Of a stretch of DNA of 6,991 nucleotides, positions 1 through 5,663 are shown piece after piece (position 1 is the first letter of the stretch; every line of letters starts with the position of its first letter). Under the pieces are notes generated by a model. That model was not told the origin of the DNA. It did no database searches and worked only from the letters and a program-made list of their open reading frames with translations. The DNA is from Candidatus Aerophobota bacterium (lineage in GTDB: Bacteria; Aerophobota; Aerophobia; Aerophobales; B3-G15), in contig JACUUP010000079.1 of the NCBI GenBank assembly GCA_014859225.1, positions 1 to 6,991 on the forward strand, read 5' to 3'. A program made the position numbers and the translations under genes.

Positions 1-1335
1 CTGGCAATTACATCGTTAGTTTGTTCTCTGGGAATGTTGGTGTGGGCAGAACAGTGGACTCTCCGTTGGGCCGAACATCCAGGTCCGCATGTGACGGCTT
101 TGGAGGAGTACTTCATCCCCAAATATGAAGAAGAGACCGGGGTGAAAGTCATAATGGAAGTAATGCCACCCGACTTGATGCGGGAAAAAATGATGCTGGA
201 AGCCCAAGCCAGGACTTACTATTATGATATGGGTTATCACAGCCCCGGTTGGTTCGGATATTACTACCGGCACGTGAAAGGGTTAGACGAATTCATTGAA
301 AAATATAACTTCGACCTTGACCAATACCCTCCATCCCTTTTTGAGTCACATATGACCAGCCAAATTATGAGACCGGGAGAAGTCATCGCCATCGCCCGCA
401 ACCCACAAACCCCGTTTTACGTCTATCGGAAGGACTGGTTCGCTCATCCCGATGAGCGGACAGCTTTTAAAGAACAATTTGGAAGAGAATTGGAGCCTCC
501 TGAAACTTGGGAAGAGCTGTACGACATAGCCGTTTTCTTCACCCGGGATGCCGGGGAAAAGGTAGCCGGAAAAGTACTGGAGATGCCACTATACGGGTAT
601 TCTGCTTCTATCAAGCCACCTGGAGGAATGGCGCGAGCTTTTCTGGCCATTGTGTACTCCTTGGGGCTGAAGGGATGGGACGAGAACTTTGAGCCGGACA
701 TCGATCACCCAATTCTTTTGAAAGGAGTAGAGTACTTGTCCCGCTTGATTCGGCATACCTTCCCTCCCGCCGCGGAAACCTGGGACTTTCTGGAACACCT
801 ATGGTATTTCCGAGAGGGGAGACTGGCTACCGCTGAACTATGGGCCGAGGGTGTGATGACTGTGGAGGACCCAACCGGTAAATCGGTAGGTAAAGTGGGA
901 TACGCTACATTCCCTAAGTGGCCGGGGAACCTCTTAAACCTTCCTATTGGCCGGTCTTTTTTGGGTGGCGGTGGTACCTTGATTTTCGACACCCCCAAGG
1001 CGGAAGAAGCATTTAAGTTCTTGCAGTGGTTGTATGAGAAAAACGAAGTGGAATTCAATCTACGCACAGCTACTTTTTCCCGTACACGACATTTCACCGA
1101 CCCCGGCATCCTGGCCGTCCATCCCTTCTACCCTGATTTTCTCCCTGTTTTCCAGGCCCAGATGGAGTATGGTTTCCCTCGCCAGCCTATTCCGGAGTGG
1201 GGCGATGTCATGTATCGGGCAGCGGGCGAGTTCGCCTCAGATGTACTACATGGAATCATGACCCCCCAAGAGGCCCAGAAACGTTGGGTTGACTACATGA
1301 GAAGAGAGTTTGAGGCCGCCGGATATTATGATTGA
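1..1335 (+). CDS. ABC transporter extracellular solute-binding protein, family 1 (probable sugar-binding; 5' end outside window)
   Basis: The frame is open from base 1, so the start codon lies upstream; 444 codons are visible. The ATG at 34 is probably internal: the residues before it (LAITSLVCSLGMLVWA) form the hydrophobic core of a signal peptide, with a signal peptidase I-type site V-W-A|E after codon 16. The cysteine at codon 8 does not sit in a convincing lipobox, so a secreted rather than lipid-anchored protein is favoured. The mature part has family-1 binding-protein features: an N-terminal lobe with EEYFIPKYEEETGVKV, the hinge-side PPETWEELYDIA segment (about codons 166-177), GYS/PPGG, and the closing WLYEKN helix. 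It is rich in Trp and Tyr, as sugar binders often are. The family captures sugars outside the membrane for an ABC importer; permease and ATPase genes are not in the window. A pentose or polyol ligand is inferred only from the neighbouring xylulokinase. The gene is visibly GC-richer than everything after it. Confidence 0.88.
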   Translation: MAITSLVCSLGMLVWAEQWTLRWAEHPGPHVTALEEYFIPKYEEETGVKVIMEVMPPDLMREKMMLEAQARTYYYDMGYHSPGWFGYYYRHVKGLDEFIEKYNFDLDQYPPSLFESHMTSQIMRPGEVIAIARNPQTPFYVYRKDWFAHPDERTAFKEQFGRELEPPETWEELYDIAVFFTRDAGEKVAGKVLEMPLYGYSASIKPPGGMARAFLAIVYSLGLKGWDENFEPDIDHPILLKGVEYLSRLIRHTFPPAAETWDFLEHLWYFREGRLATAELWAEGVMTVEDPTGKSVGKVGYATFPKWPGNLLNLPIGRSFLGGGGTLIFDTPKAEEAFKFLQWLYEKNEVEFNLRTATFSRTRHFTDPGILAVHPFYPDFLPVFQAQMEYGFPRQPIPEWGDVMYRAAGEFASDVLHGIMTPQEAQKRWVDYMRREFEAAGYYD

Positions 1336-1350
1336 CAACAGATGAGGACA

Positions 1351-1389
1351 CAACCGGGTTTCACGCTTTGTGAAGCCCGGTTGCTTTTT
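1351..1389 (+). terminator. Intrinsic (rho-independent) terminator after the solute-binding protein gene
   Basis: Bases 1351-1364 pair with 1370-1383 in a 14-bp stem with one G-U pair and a 5-nt loop (GCTTT), and five T follow at 1385-1389. It begins 15 nt after the stop codon. This should end the binding-protein transcript and largely separate it from xylB. Confidence 0.9.
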
Positions 1390-1447
1390 GGATACCAATT
1401 TTCTCTTATAGAGTATCTATGATGAAGCACTAAAATAAAAGCTAGCG

Positions 1448-2971
1448 ATGGTCTACCTTTTAGGCATAGATGTTGGTACATCGGGTATAAAAGTTATTTT
1501 GGTTAACCAAAGAGGGAAAACCATTGTTACATCATCTGAGAAATATCCGGTGCATACTTATCATCCTGGGTGGGCCGAACAAGATCCAGAACAATGGTGG
1601 AAGAGTACTATCAAATCAATACGTAAAGTTCTTGCTGGAACTGGTATTGACTCATCTAAGATACAAGGGGTTGGACTTTCTGGGCAAACACACGGCACAG
1701 TTGCTGTAGATAAAAATCTCCTTCCCTTAAGAGATGCAATCATTTGGATGGATAGAAGAAGTATTGCGCAGGTAGAAAAACTTAGAGACAAATTAGGGGA
1801 GGAAATTAACAACATTACTGGACTTCCTATATCCTGTGGATTTATGGCTCCTTCTCTTCTTTGGATTCAAAAGCATGAACCTGGTCTGTGGAATAAAATA
1901 CATAAAGTTCTCCTTCCCAAGGATTATATTCGGTTGAAACTTACGGGAGAAGTAGCCTCTGATGTCACTGATGCAGGAGGGACACTTCTTTTGAATACGC
2001 ATAAAAGACAATGGGCTAAAAGCATCATAGATACGTTAGATATCCCTTACAATTTTTTCCCTCCCCTTTATGAATCATCCCAGATAACTGGATATATCAC
2101 CAAAAAAGCTGCCAGGGTAACTTCCCTCAAGCAAGGAACCCCAATCGTTGCAGGAGGTGCAGATCAGGTAATGATGGGTATCGGGTGTAGTATTATTAAA
2201 TCCGGAGAAATCGCATGTAGCATTGGTACAGGTGCATTACTTTTCACCTGCATTGATCGACCCCTTTTGAAACCAGATAGGATCCTACATACTATTCCTT
2301 ACGCATTAGCCCAAAAATGGATCCTTATGGGTGCCATACTTTCTGGTGGATCATCTTTTGAGTGGTTTCTGAAACAAATTATCTCTGAAAAAGCTACCAA
2401 GAACCTAAATCCTGCTCTATTTTTCTCTAAGAAAATCTCCTCTATCTCAGCTGCCAAAAAGGGATTGTTATTTCTGCCTTATCTGGAAGGAGAAAGAACG
2501 CCACACCTTGATCCTCAAGCCCGTGGTGCTTTCATTGGCCTTACCCTTCGTCATTCTCAAAGTGACTTGATAAGAGCTATTATGGAGGGAGTAGTTTTTG
2601 CCCTAAGAGATACTCTTGAAGAGTTTAAACGATTAGAAATTCGGCCCTTTCATGTGGTCTCTTCGGGAGGTGGAGCGAAAAATAAACTTTGGAGACAAAT
2701 TCAAGCAGATATCTTTAATCTACCTGTTTTTACCACCCATGTAGAAGATGCCTCCGCCTATGGAGCTTCACTGGTAGCAGCTGTTGGGGTTGGCATTTTT
2801 ACTACAATACAGGATGCCTGTACAAAATGGATAAAAAAAATCAACGAGATTAAACCCAATCCTGAGAATATAGACACGTATGAAAAGGCCTATAAAGTTT
2901 ACAGTAACTTATATCGCCAATTACGGGAGGACTTTCATATTCTTTCCGGAATGGAAGACAGAAAAAATTAA
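1448..2971 (+). CDS. xylB: Xylulokinase (D-xylulose kinase, FGGY carbohydrate kinase family)
   Basis: This 507-aa protein phosphorylates D-xylulose to D-xylulose 5-phosphate with ATP in the cytoplasm, feeding the pentose phosphate pathway. Its length and motifs match bacterial XylB throughout. It has the N-terminal phosphate-binding GIDVGTSGIKVIL (residues 6-18), HPGWAEQDPEQWW (39-51), the sugar-site GLSGQTHG (76-83; E. coli has GQMHG), LLPKDYIRLKLTGE (155-168), and AGGADQ (235-240), whose Asp239 aligns with the catalytic Asp233 of E. coli XylB as I recall that sequence. The C-terminal ATPase half carries SIGTG (258-262), FLPYLEGERTPH (342-353) and GGGAKNKLWRQIQADI (407-422). The ATG at 1448 puts the first motif at the normal distance from the N-terminus, but no clear Shine-Dalgarno sequence precedes it. 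No xylose isomerase or regulator is in view. A related FGGY kinase for another ketose is possible but less likely given the XylB-type motifs. Confidence 0.93.
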   Translation: MVYLLGIDVGTSGIKVILVNQRGKTIVTSSEKYPVHTYHPGWAEQDPEQWWKSTIKSIRKVLAGTGIDSSKIQGVGLSGQTHGTVAVDKNLLPLRDAIIWMDRRSIAQVEKLRDKLGEEINNITGLPISCGFMAPSLLWIQKHEPGLWNKIHKVLLPKDYIRLKLTGEVASDVTDAGGTLLLNTHKRQWAKSIIDTLDIPYNFFPPLYESSQITGYITKKAARVTSLKQGTPIVAGGADQVMMGIGCSIIKSGEIACSIGTGALLFTCIDRPLLKPDRILHTIPYALAQKWILMGAILSGGSSFEWFLKQIISEKATKNLNPALFFSKKISSISAAKKGLLFLPYLEGERTPHLDPQARGAFIGLTLRHSQSDLIRAIMEGVVFALRDTLEEFKRLEIRPFHVVSSGGGAKNKLWRQIQADIFNLPVFTTHVEDASAYGASLVAAVGVGIFTTIQDACTKWIKKINEIKPNPENIDTYEKAYKVYSNLYRQLREDFHILSGMEDRKN

Positions 2972-2982
2972 CATTTTGGGTG

Positions 2983-3005
2983 ACTCTGCCAGCAGGTGGC
3001 AGGGT
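2983..3005 (+). terminator. Hairpin downstream of xylB, possible terminator without a T-tract
   Basis: Bases 2983-2991 pair with 2997-3005 in a 9-bp stem with one G-U pair around a GCAGG loop, starting 12 nt after the xylB stop. The sequence that follows is not a clean run of T, so it may act as an mRNA 3'-end stabiliser or a rho-assisted site rather than a classic terminator. Confidence 0.4.
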
Positions 3006-3041
3006 ACTTACATTGACCTTTTACTTTATTCCTGAGTCTAC

Positions 3042-3061
3042 AAAAGGGTACGCACCTTTTT
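3042..3061 (+). terminator. Second, weaker hairpin with U-rich 3' arm
   Basis: AAAAGG at 3042-3047 can pair with CCTTTT at 3055-3060 and is followed by another T, so the 3' arm doubles as the U-tract. It is a short A/T-dominated stem. It may back up the hairpin at 2983-3005 in ending the xylB transcript, but could be fortuitous. Confidence 0.28.
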
Positions 3062-3138
3062 AAGAAGTTTAATTTCCTCTGTTGATTCTTGAAATTGATA
3101 TTTTAGACATTTCAGGAGAATCCTGCTCACATTCTCCG

Positions 3139-3167
3139 TTGACTTTAAAGGAGAAAGATTATATTAT
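3139..3167 (+). promoter_or_regulatory. Sigma70-type promoter for the small ORF and DUF2007 gene
   Basis: TTGACT at 3139-3144 and TATTAT at 3162-3167 are 17 bp apart; an overlapping TATATT at 3160-3165 gives 15 bp. The predicted start near 3174 would give a leader of about 16 nt, beginning at or next to the GGAGAGG ribosome site of the 34-codon ORF. Confidence 0.5.
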
Positions 3168-3189
3168 TATGCACGGAGAGGAAAGTTAA

Positions 3190-3294
3190 ATGGGCTCTAA
3201 CAGGCAAAGAAAATTAGGATACTTAGATAATAGAGAAGAAAAAATTGTGAAATCCTTTATCCGAAATATAGAAAAAGAAGGAGTTATTTTGTGA
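3190..3294 (+). CDS. Small 34-aa ORF, possible leader peptide or small protein of unknown function
   Basis: The ORF encodes a short charged peptide that starts MGSNRQRKLGYLDNREEK and ends EKEGVIL. I do not recognise it. Support for translation comes from a strong Shine-Dalgarno sequence, GGAGAGG at 3175-3181, eight bases before the ATG. It also sits just downstream of a good promoter, and its TGA (3292-3294) lies inside the ribosome site of the next gene. That arrangement suggests translational coupling to the DUF2007 protein. The peptide is rich in Lys, Arg and Glu with no membrane segment or signal. Its IVKSF stretch also occurs near the N-terminus of the next protein, which may be chance or a trace of duplication. 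Short length means a random ORF cannot be excluded. Confidence 0.42.
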   Translation: MGSNRQRKLGYLDNREEKIVKSFIRNIEKEGVIL

Positions 3295-3304
3295 GGAAGC
3301 TCAT

Positions 3305-3520
3305 ATGAAAGAAGTTCATTCAACCTCATCCTTAAGCGAGGCTGATATAGTAAAGTCTTTTCTTGAGGCAAATGGAATAAAGTGCTTCCTGCAGGATGAA
3401 AATATAGCATCCTCTTATCCTGCGGTAACATTTTATACAGGGGTGAAAGTTTTAGTTAATGATGAGGACTATGAGCTGGCAAAAGAAATAATTGAGGATT
3501 ATATGGAAAATGAAGATTAA
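3305..3520 (+). CDS. DUF2007 family protein (putative signal-transducing protein domain)
   Basis: This 71-aa soluble protein has the DUF2007 pattern: an N-terminal strand (KEVHSTSS), a helix that begins EADIVKSFLEANGI, a strand CFLQDE, then VKVLVNDEDYELAKEIIEDYME. The fold is ferredoxin-like, and the domain is often annotated as a putative prokaryotic signal-transducing module, but no biochemical role is established that I know of. The length is normal for a single-domain member. GAGGA at 3293-3297 lies seven bases before the ATG and overlaps the stop codon of the upstream 34-codon ORF. The gene faces the MFS gene tail to tail across a 44-bp gap, so those two are not in one operon. Family assignment is by remembered pattern; function is unknown. 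Confidence 0.75.
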   Translation: MKEVHSTSSLSEADIVKSFLEANGIKCFLQDENIASSYPAVTFYTGVKVLVNDEDYELAKEIIEDYMENED

Positions 3521-3533
3521 TTTTTACTTAAAA

Positions 3534-3572
3534 GGGCAGATAAATAAATGGTATCTGTCCCTATTTATTTTA
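3534..3572. terminator. Bidirectional terminator between the DUF2007 and MFS genes
   Basis: GGGCAGATA at 3534-3542 pairs with TATCTG-CCC at 3552-3561, with one bulged T and a 9-nt loop. On the + strand a T-rich run (3562-3572) follows. On the - strand the same stem is followed by TTTT. It sits between two convergent genes and reaches into the MFS stop codon, so it can serve both. Confidence 0.65.
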
Positions 3573-4755
3573 GGCGGTAAAAGGAGAGTATAGCTCCTGC
3601 CACAGCAATACTTGCAAATACAAAGAATATTATCTCCATTCCCCAGATATCACTTATTATCCCGGAAAAAAGACGGGAAATTGCACTTAATCCGGCACCC
3701 AGTAAAGTAAAAAGTCCGTAGTTGAATCCCAATCCCTCTTTAGAAAACTCTCCCACCGAGGCAAGAAGGACGGGTATTATCATGAAAAAAGTAATACCCA
3801 AAGCTGTGAGTAAAAAGATTAATGTATATCCATATATAATTGGGATGAGGGGGTAAAATATTGCCAAAAGAAGAAAACAAAAAAAGATTACCTTTTTTCT
3901 TCCCCATTTATCAGAGATTTTTCCTCCCAGCACCTTTCCTGCGGCTCCTGCTAATAAAAACAAAGCCAGAGTAAAGCCTGCATTTTGCACAGAAAAGCCT
4001 CTTTTGTCCACGAGAAAAAGAGGTATGAATACAATCATGGCCCAGAGCAGGCCAGCGATACCTTGAATTGTGAAAATAGTCCGCAGTTCCCTGTGAGATA
4101 GAATGAACTTTATCCAGTTAAAAAGTTCCACATCAATTGGTTTATTGGAGTTGTATATAAAATCGTTCCCTCCTTTCTTTTTGGATGCAAAAAATACAAA
4201 GATAGCAACTATAAAAGCAGGTATTATCCACATTCCATAAACAGATCTCCAGCCAAGTATGGGGCCAACAAGCCCAGCTAAAATAGGAGCCAGGAACATC
4301 CCGAAGTTTCCTCCTGATTCGTATATTCCAAAGGTGGCTCCCCTTTTGCTTGCGTATTCATGGAAAAGGCAAATCTGAGCTGAAGGATGAAAAGCAGAAA
4401 AGCAGAAATAAAGAGCGGTTAATAGTGAAATAGTTATCCAGAAGCTATTGCGTGGTAACAAAAGAGCGCAGATAATACCTATCAACGAGAACATAAGGGC
4501 AATAAACTTAAATCTGTTTATTCTCTCAGATATAACTCCAGCAGGGATGCTCGCTATTCCTAAAGTTAAACTGAGAATTAAGGTAAAAATGCCAATCATA
4601 GTGTAGGAAAGATTAAATTCATTTCTAATTAGAGGCAAAAGGGGGGCGAGACTTTCGGTAATTAAGTGAACCAGTCCATGGCAAATTGTAAAAAAGCCAA
4701 GTTTTGTTAACAAAACCCTTTTTATCAATGTCTGATTAATCGTGGTCTCACTCAT
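3565..4755 (-). CDS. Major facilitator superfamily transporter, Fsr (fosmidomycin resistance)-like
   Basis: This 396-aa integral membrane protein has about 12 hydrophobic helices and a central cytoplasmic loop near residues 191-222, the usual MFS 6+6 layout. The second half has a clear motif A between helices, GGKISDKWGRKK (277-288); the first-half equivalent, AGVISERINRFK (72-83), is degenerate. AFHPSAQ (121-127), YESGGNFG (145-152) and FSVQNAG (254-260) resemble the corresponding parts of E. coli Fsr as I remember it, so a drug/proton antiporter-like exporter is the best guess. The substrate cannot be read from the sequence. The gene is divergent from feoA and has its own promoter at 4802-4829. 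Export of a metal chelator is conceivable from the position but unsupported. The ATG has no obvious Shine-Dalgarno sequence; it was kept because the first helix follows at a normal distance. Confidence 0.85.
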   Translation of the reverse strand: MSETTINQTLIKRVLLTKLGFFTICHGLVHLITESLAPLLPLIRNEFNLSYTMIGIFTLILSLTLGIASIPAGVISERINRFKFIALMFSLIGIICALLLPRNSFWITISLLTALYFCFSAFHPSAQICLFHEYASKRGATFGIYESGGNFGMFLAPILAGLVGPILGWRSVYGMWIIPAFIVAIFVFFASKKKGGNDFIYNSNKPIDVELFNWIKFILSHRELRTIFTIQGIAGLLWAMIVFIPLFLVDKRGFSVQNAGFTLALFLLAGAAGKVLGGKISDKWGRKKVIFFCFLLLAIFYPLIPIIYGYTLIFLLTALGITFFMIIPVLLASVGEFSKEGLGFNYGLFTLLGAGLSAISRLFSGIISDIWGMEIIFFVFASIAVAGAILSFYRLK

Positions 4756-4801
4756 GGTTAAGATATTAAGATATGAAATTTTTGGCTAATTTTTCCATTA
4801 G

Positions 4802-4829
4802 ATTATACAACAAAATTCTTCTTATGCAA
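4802..4829 (-). promoter_or_regulatory. Sigma70-type promoter for the MFS gene
   Basis: Read on the - strand, TTGCAT (4829-4824) and a perfect TATAAT (4807-4802) are separated by 16 bp. The predicted transcription start near 4795 leaves a leader of about 40 nt before the ATG at 4755. Its -35 box is only 17 bp from that of the divergent feo promoter. Confidence 0.6.
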
Positions 4830-4846
4830 AGAAAAATACTTTTTTC

Positions 4847-4874
4847 TTGACTATTTATAATTTAAATATATAAT
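4847..4874 (+). promoter_or_regulatory. Sigma70-type promoter for the feoA-feoB operon
   Basis: TTGACT at 4847-4852 and a consensus TATAAT at 4869-4874 are 16 bp apart in a very AT-rich stretch. The predicted start near 4881 falls in the centre of the palindrome at 4871-4890, so a bound repressor would block RNA polymerase directly. Confidence 0.75.
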
Positions 4875-4890
4875 TAGGTTAACCTAATTA
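4871..4890. promoter_or_regulatory. Primary operator, DtxR/IdeR-type palindrome at the feo promoter
   Basis: TAATTAGGTTAACCTAATTA is a perfect 20-bp palindrome. Its core TTAGG-TTAA-CCTAA matches 13 of the first 14 bases of the DtxR/IdeR box as I recall it (TTAGGTTAGCCTAACCTAA). It shares four bases with the -10 box. Iron-dependent repressors of this family commonly control feo genes, so iron-responsive repression of feoA-feoB is inferred. A MntR-like relative reading Mn(II) is an alternative; no regulator gene is in the window. Confidence 0.72.
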
Positions 4891-4892
4891 AA

Positions 4893-4906
4893 ATAGGTAA
4901 TCCTAA
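4893..4906. promoter_or_regulatory. Secondary, imperfect copy of the feo operator
   Basis: ATAGG-TAAT-CCTAA repeats the TTAGG-N4-CCTAA layout of the primary palindrome with one changed base in the left arm. The two centres are 19 bp apart, close to two helical turns, so two repressor dimers could lie on the same face. It sits in the transcribed leader upstream of the feoA ribosome site. Confidence 0.55.
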
Positions 4907-4924
4907 TTCAGATACGAGGGAAAG

Positions 4925-5179
4925 ATGTTTACTCTTTTAGAGTTGCCCGTGGGGCAGGTGGCTAAGATAGTTACTATAAGAGGCGGCTGGGGAGTGCAAC
5001 GCAATCTTGCCAGTCTGGGTTTTATACCAGGCAAAAAGGTGCGCAAGATAGCTGTTCAGCCCATAGGTGGACCGGTAATGGTGGAAATAGCAGGATGCGG
5101 CCGCGTGGCTATAGGAAGAGGTATGGCAGGTAAAGTTTTAGTTGAAAGGGAAACTTATGAGAGCAGTCTTAATGGGTAA
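4925..5179 (+). CDS. feoA: FeoA, ferrous iron transport accessory protein
   Basis: This 84-aa cytoplasmic protein has the SH3-like FeoA fold signature. LLELPVGQVAKIVTI leads into a short loop with the LASLGFIPGKKVR stretch (28-40; family consensus LxxLGfxpGxxv), followed by GPVMVEIAGCGRVAIGRGMAGKVLV (49-73), close to the usual family ending in which the strand is regulated by binding the transporter. FeoA is needed for Fe(II) uptake by FeoB and is thought to contact it at the inner membrane. GAGGG at 4916-4920 is a good ribosome site just ahead of the ATG. It is first in the operon and overlaps the FeoB GTPase frame by 23 nt, which implies translational coupling. The length is normal, and the short tail after residue 75 is encoded by the overlap. 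Confidence 0.93.
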   Translation: MFTLLELPVGQVAKIVTIRGGWGVQRNLASLGFIPGKKVRKIAVQPIGGPVMVEIAGCGRVAIGRGMAGKVLVERETYESSLNG

Positions 5180-5663
5180 CCCTAATGTGGGGAAAAGTGT
5201 CATTTTTAACCGTCTTACCGGGGTAAAAGTGGTGGTCTCTAACTATCCTGGAACCACTATAGAATACACAGAAGGGATAATGAGGGTAGGGGAGGTTAAA
5301 TTAAAGATAGTTGATGCACCGGGAACTTATTCCCTCATTCCTTCTAACAGGGCTGAGGAGGTAGCGCTACATTTGCTTTTAAAAAAAGAAACCCACCTTA
5401 TAATCAACGTTGTAGATGTAACCAATCTGGAGCGAAATTTATACCTGACTTTACAGATGAGAGAGATTAACATTCCTATGATTTTAAATCTTAATATGAT
5501 TGATGTGGCAAGACGCCAGGGGATAGAGATAGATTTTAATCTTCTCAGGATGTTACTTGAAGTACCCATAGTTCCCACGGTTGCTGTGTCAGGGGAAGGA
5601 ATCAAGGAACTTCATCAGGTAATAAAGCAGATTGTTGAAAATACAGAGAAAAAATGCAGATAG
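5157..5663 (+). CDS. feoB: FeoB N-terminal GTPase domain, separately encoded
   Basis: This 168-aa frame holds the complete FeoB G domain: G1 GNPNVGKS (7-14), switch I PGTTIEYTEG (31-40), G3 DAPGTYSL (53-60), G4 NMID (113-116) and G5 SGEG (145-148). In FeoB this domain binds and hydrolyses GTP to control the Fe(II) pore. The ATG at 5157 is preferred over a TTG at 5142 because AAAGGG at 5145-5150 is well spaced and FeoB proteins start right before this strand. The frame ends at TAG just two residues (Cys-Arg) past an A6 tract. There the membrane domain begins in the -1 frame, overlapping by 10 nt. Nothing seems missing between the parts, so this is either a genuinely split FeoB or one gene broken by a one-base indel. 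Confidence 0.88.
   Translation: MRAVLMGNPNVGKSVIFNRLTGVKVVVSNYPGTTIEYTEGIMRVGEVKLKIVDAPGTYSLIPSNRAEEVALHLLLKKETHLIINVVDVTNLERNLYLTLQMREINIPMILNLNMIDVARRQGIEIDFNLLRMLLEVPIVPTVAVSGEGIKELHQVIKQIVENTEKKCR

Larger units (their letters stand above)
2972..3189. other. Non-coding interval behind xylB
   Basis: No convincing ORF was found on either strand in these 218 bases. The interval holds two hairpins close to the xylB stop, a cluster of short inverted repeats at 3113-3155, and a promoter at 3139-3167, each listed separately. No tRNA or recognisable structured RNA was seen. Confidence 0.6.

Noticed and set aside
16-273. Open frame of 85 codons on the - strand at the left edge, and similar ones at 444-701 and 589-798
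   Set aside because: All are antisense to the binding-protein gene, low in plausible protein features, and lack ribosome sites.
705-1109. Open frame of 134 codons on the - strand
   Set aside because: It lies wholly antisense inside the solute-binding protein gene, has no recognisable domain, and its length is explained by the coding bias of the + strand gene.
1408-1420. ATAGA-GTA-TCTAT inverted repeat ahead of xylB as an operator
   Set aside because: Arms of only 5 bp in AT-rich DNA are common by chance, and no promoter or second copy supports it.
3002-3051. Direct repeat of GGGTAC (3002-3007 and 3046-3051) as a mobile-element or attachment-site trace
   Set aside because: Six bases is too short, and no element, terminal inverted repeat or integrase is nearby.
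3169-3189. Six-codon frame starting at ATG 3169 (M-H-G-E-E-S-stop)
   Set aside because: Its possible ribosome site is about 15 bases away and it would hide the better-supported start at 3190.
3186-3431. Open frame of 81 codons on the - strand across the small ORF and DUF2007 gene
   Set aside because: It is antisense to a gene with a recognised family and a good ribosome site; no domain or start signal supports it.
5142-5159. TTG at 5142 as the feoB start
   Set aside because: It would add five residues not seen in FeoB proteins and would place the good AAAGGG site inside the gene; the ATG at 5157 fits better.
5327-5605. Open frame of 92 codons on the - strand inside feoB, and one at 6325-6525
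   Set aside because: Both are shadows of the highly conserved FeoB coding frames.
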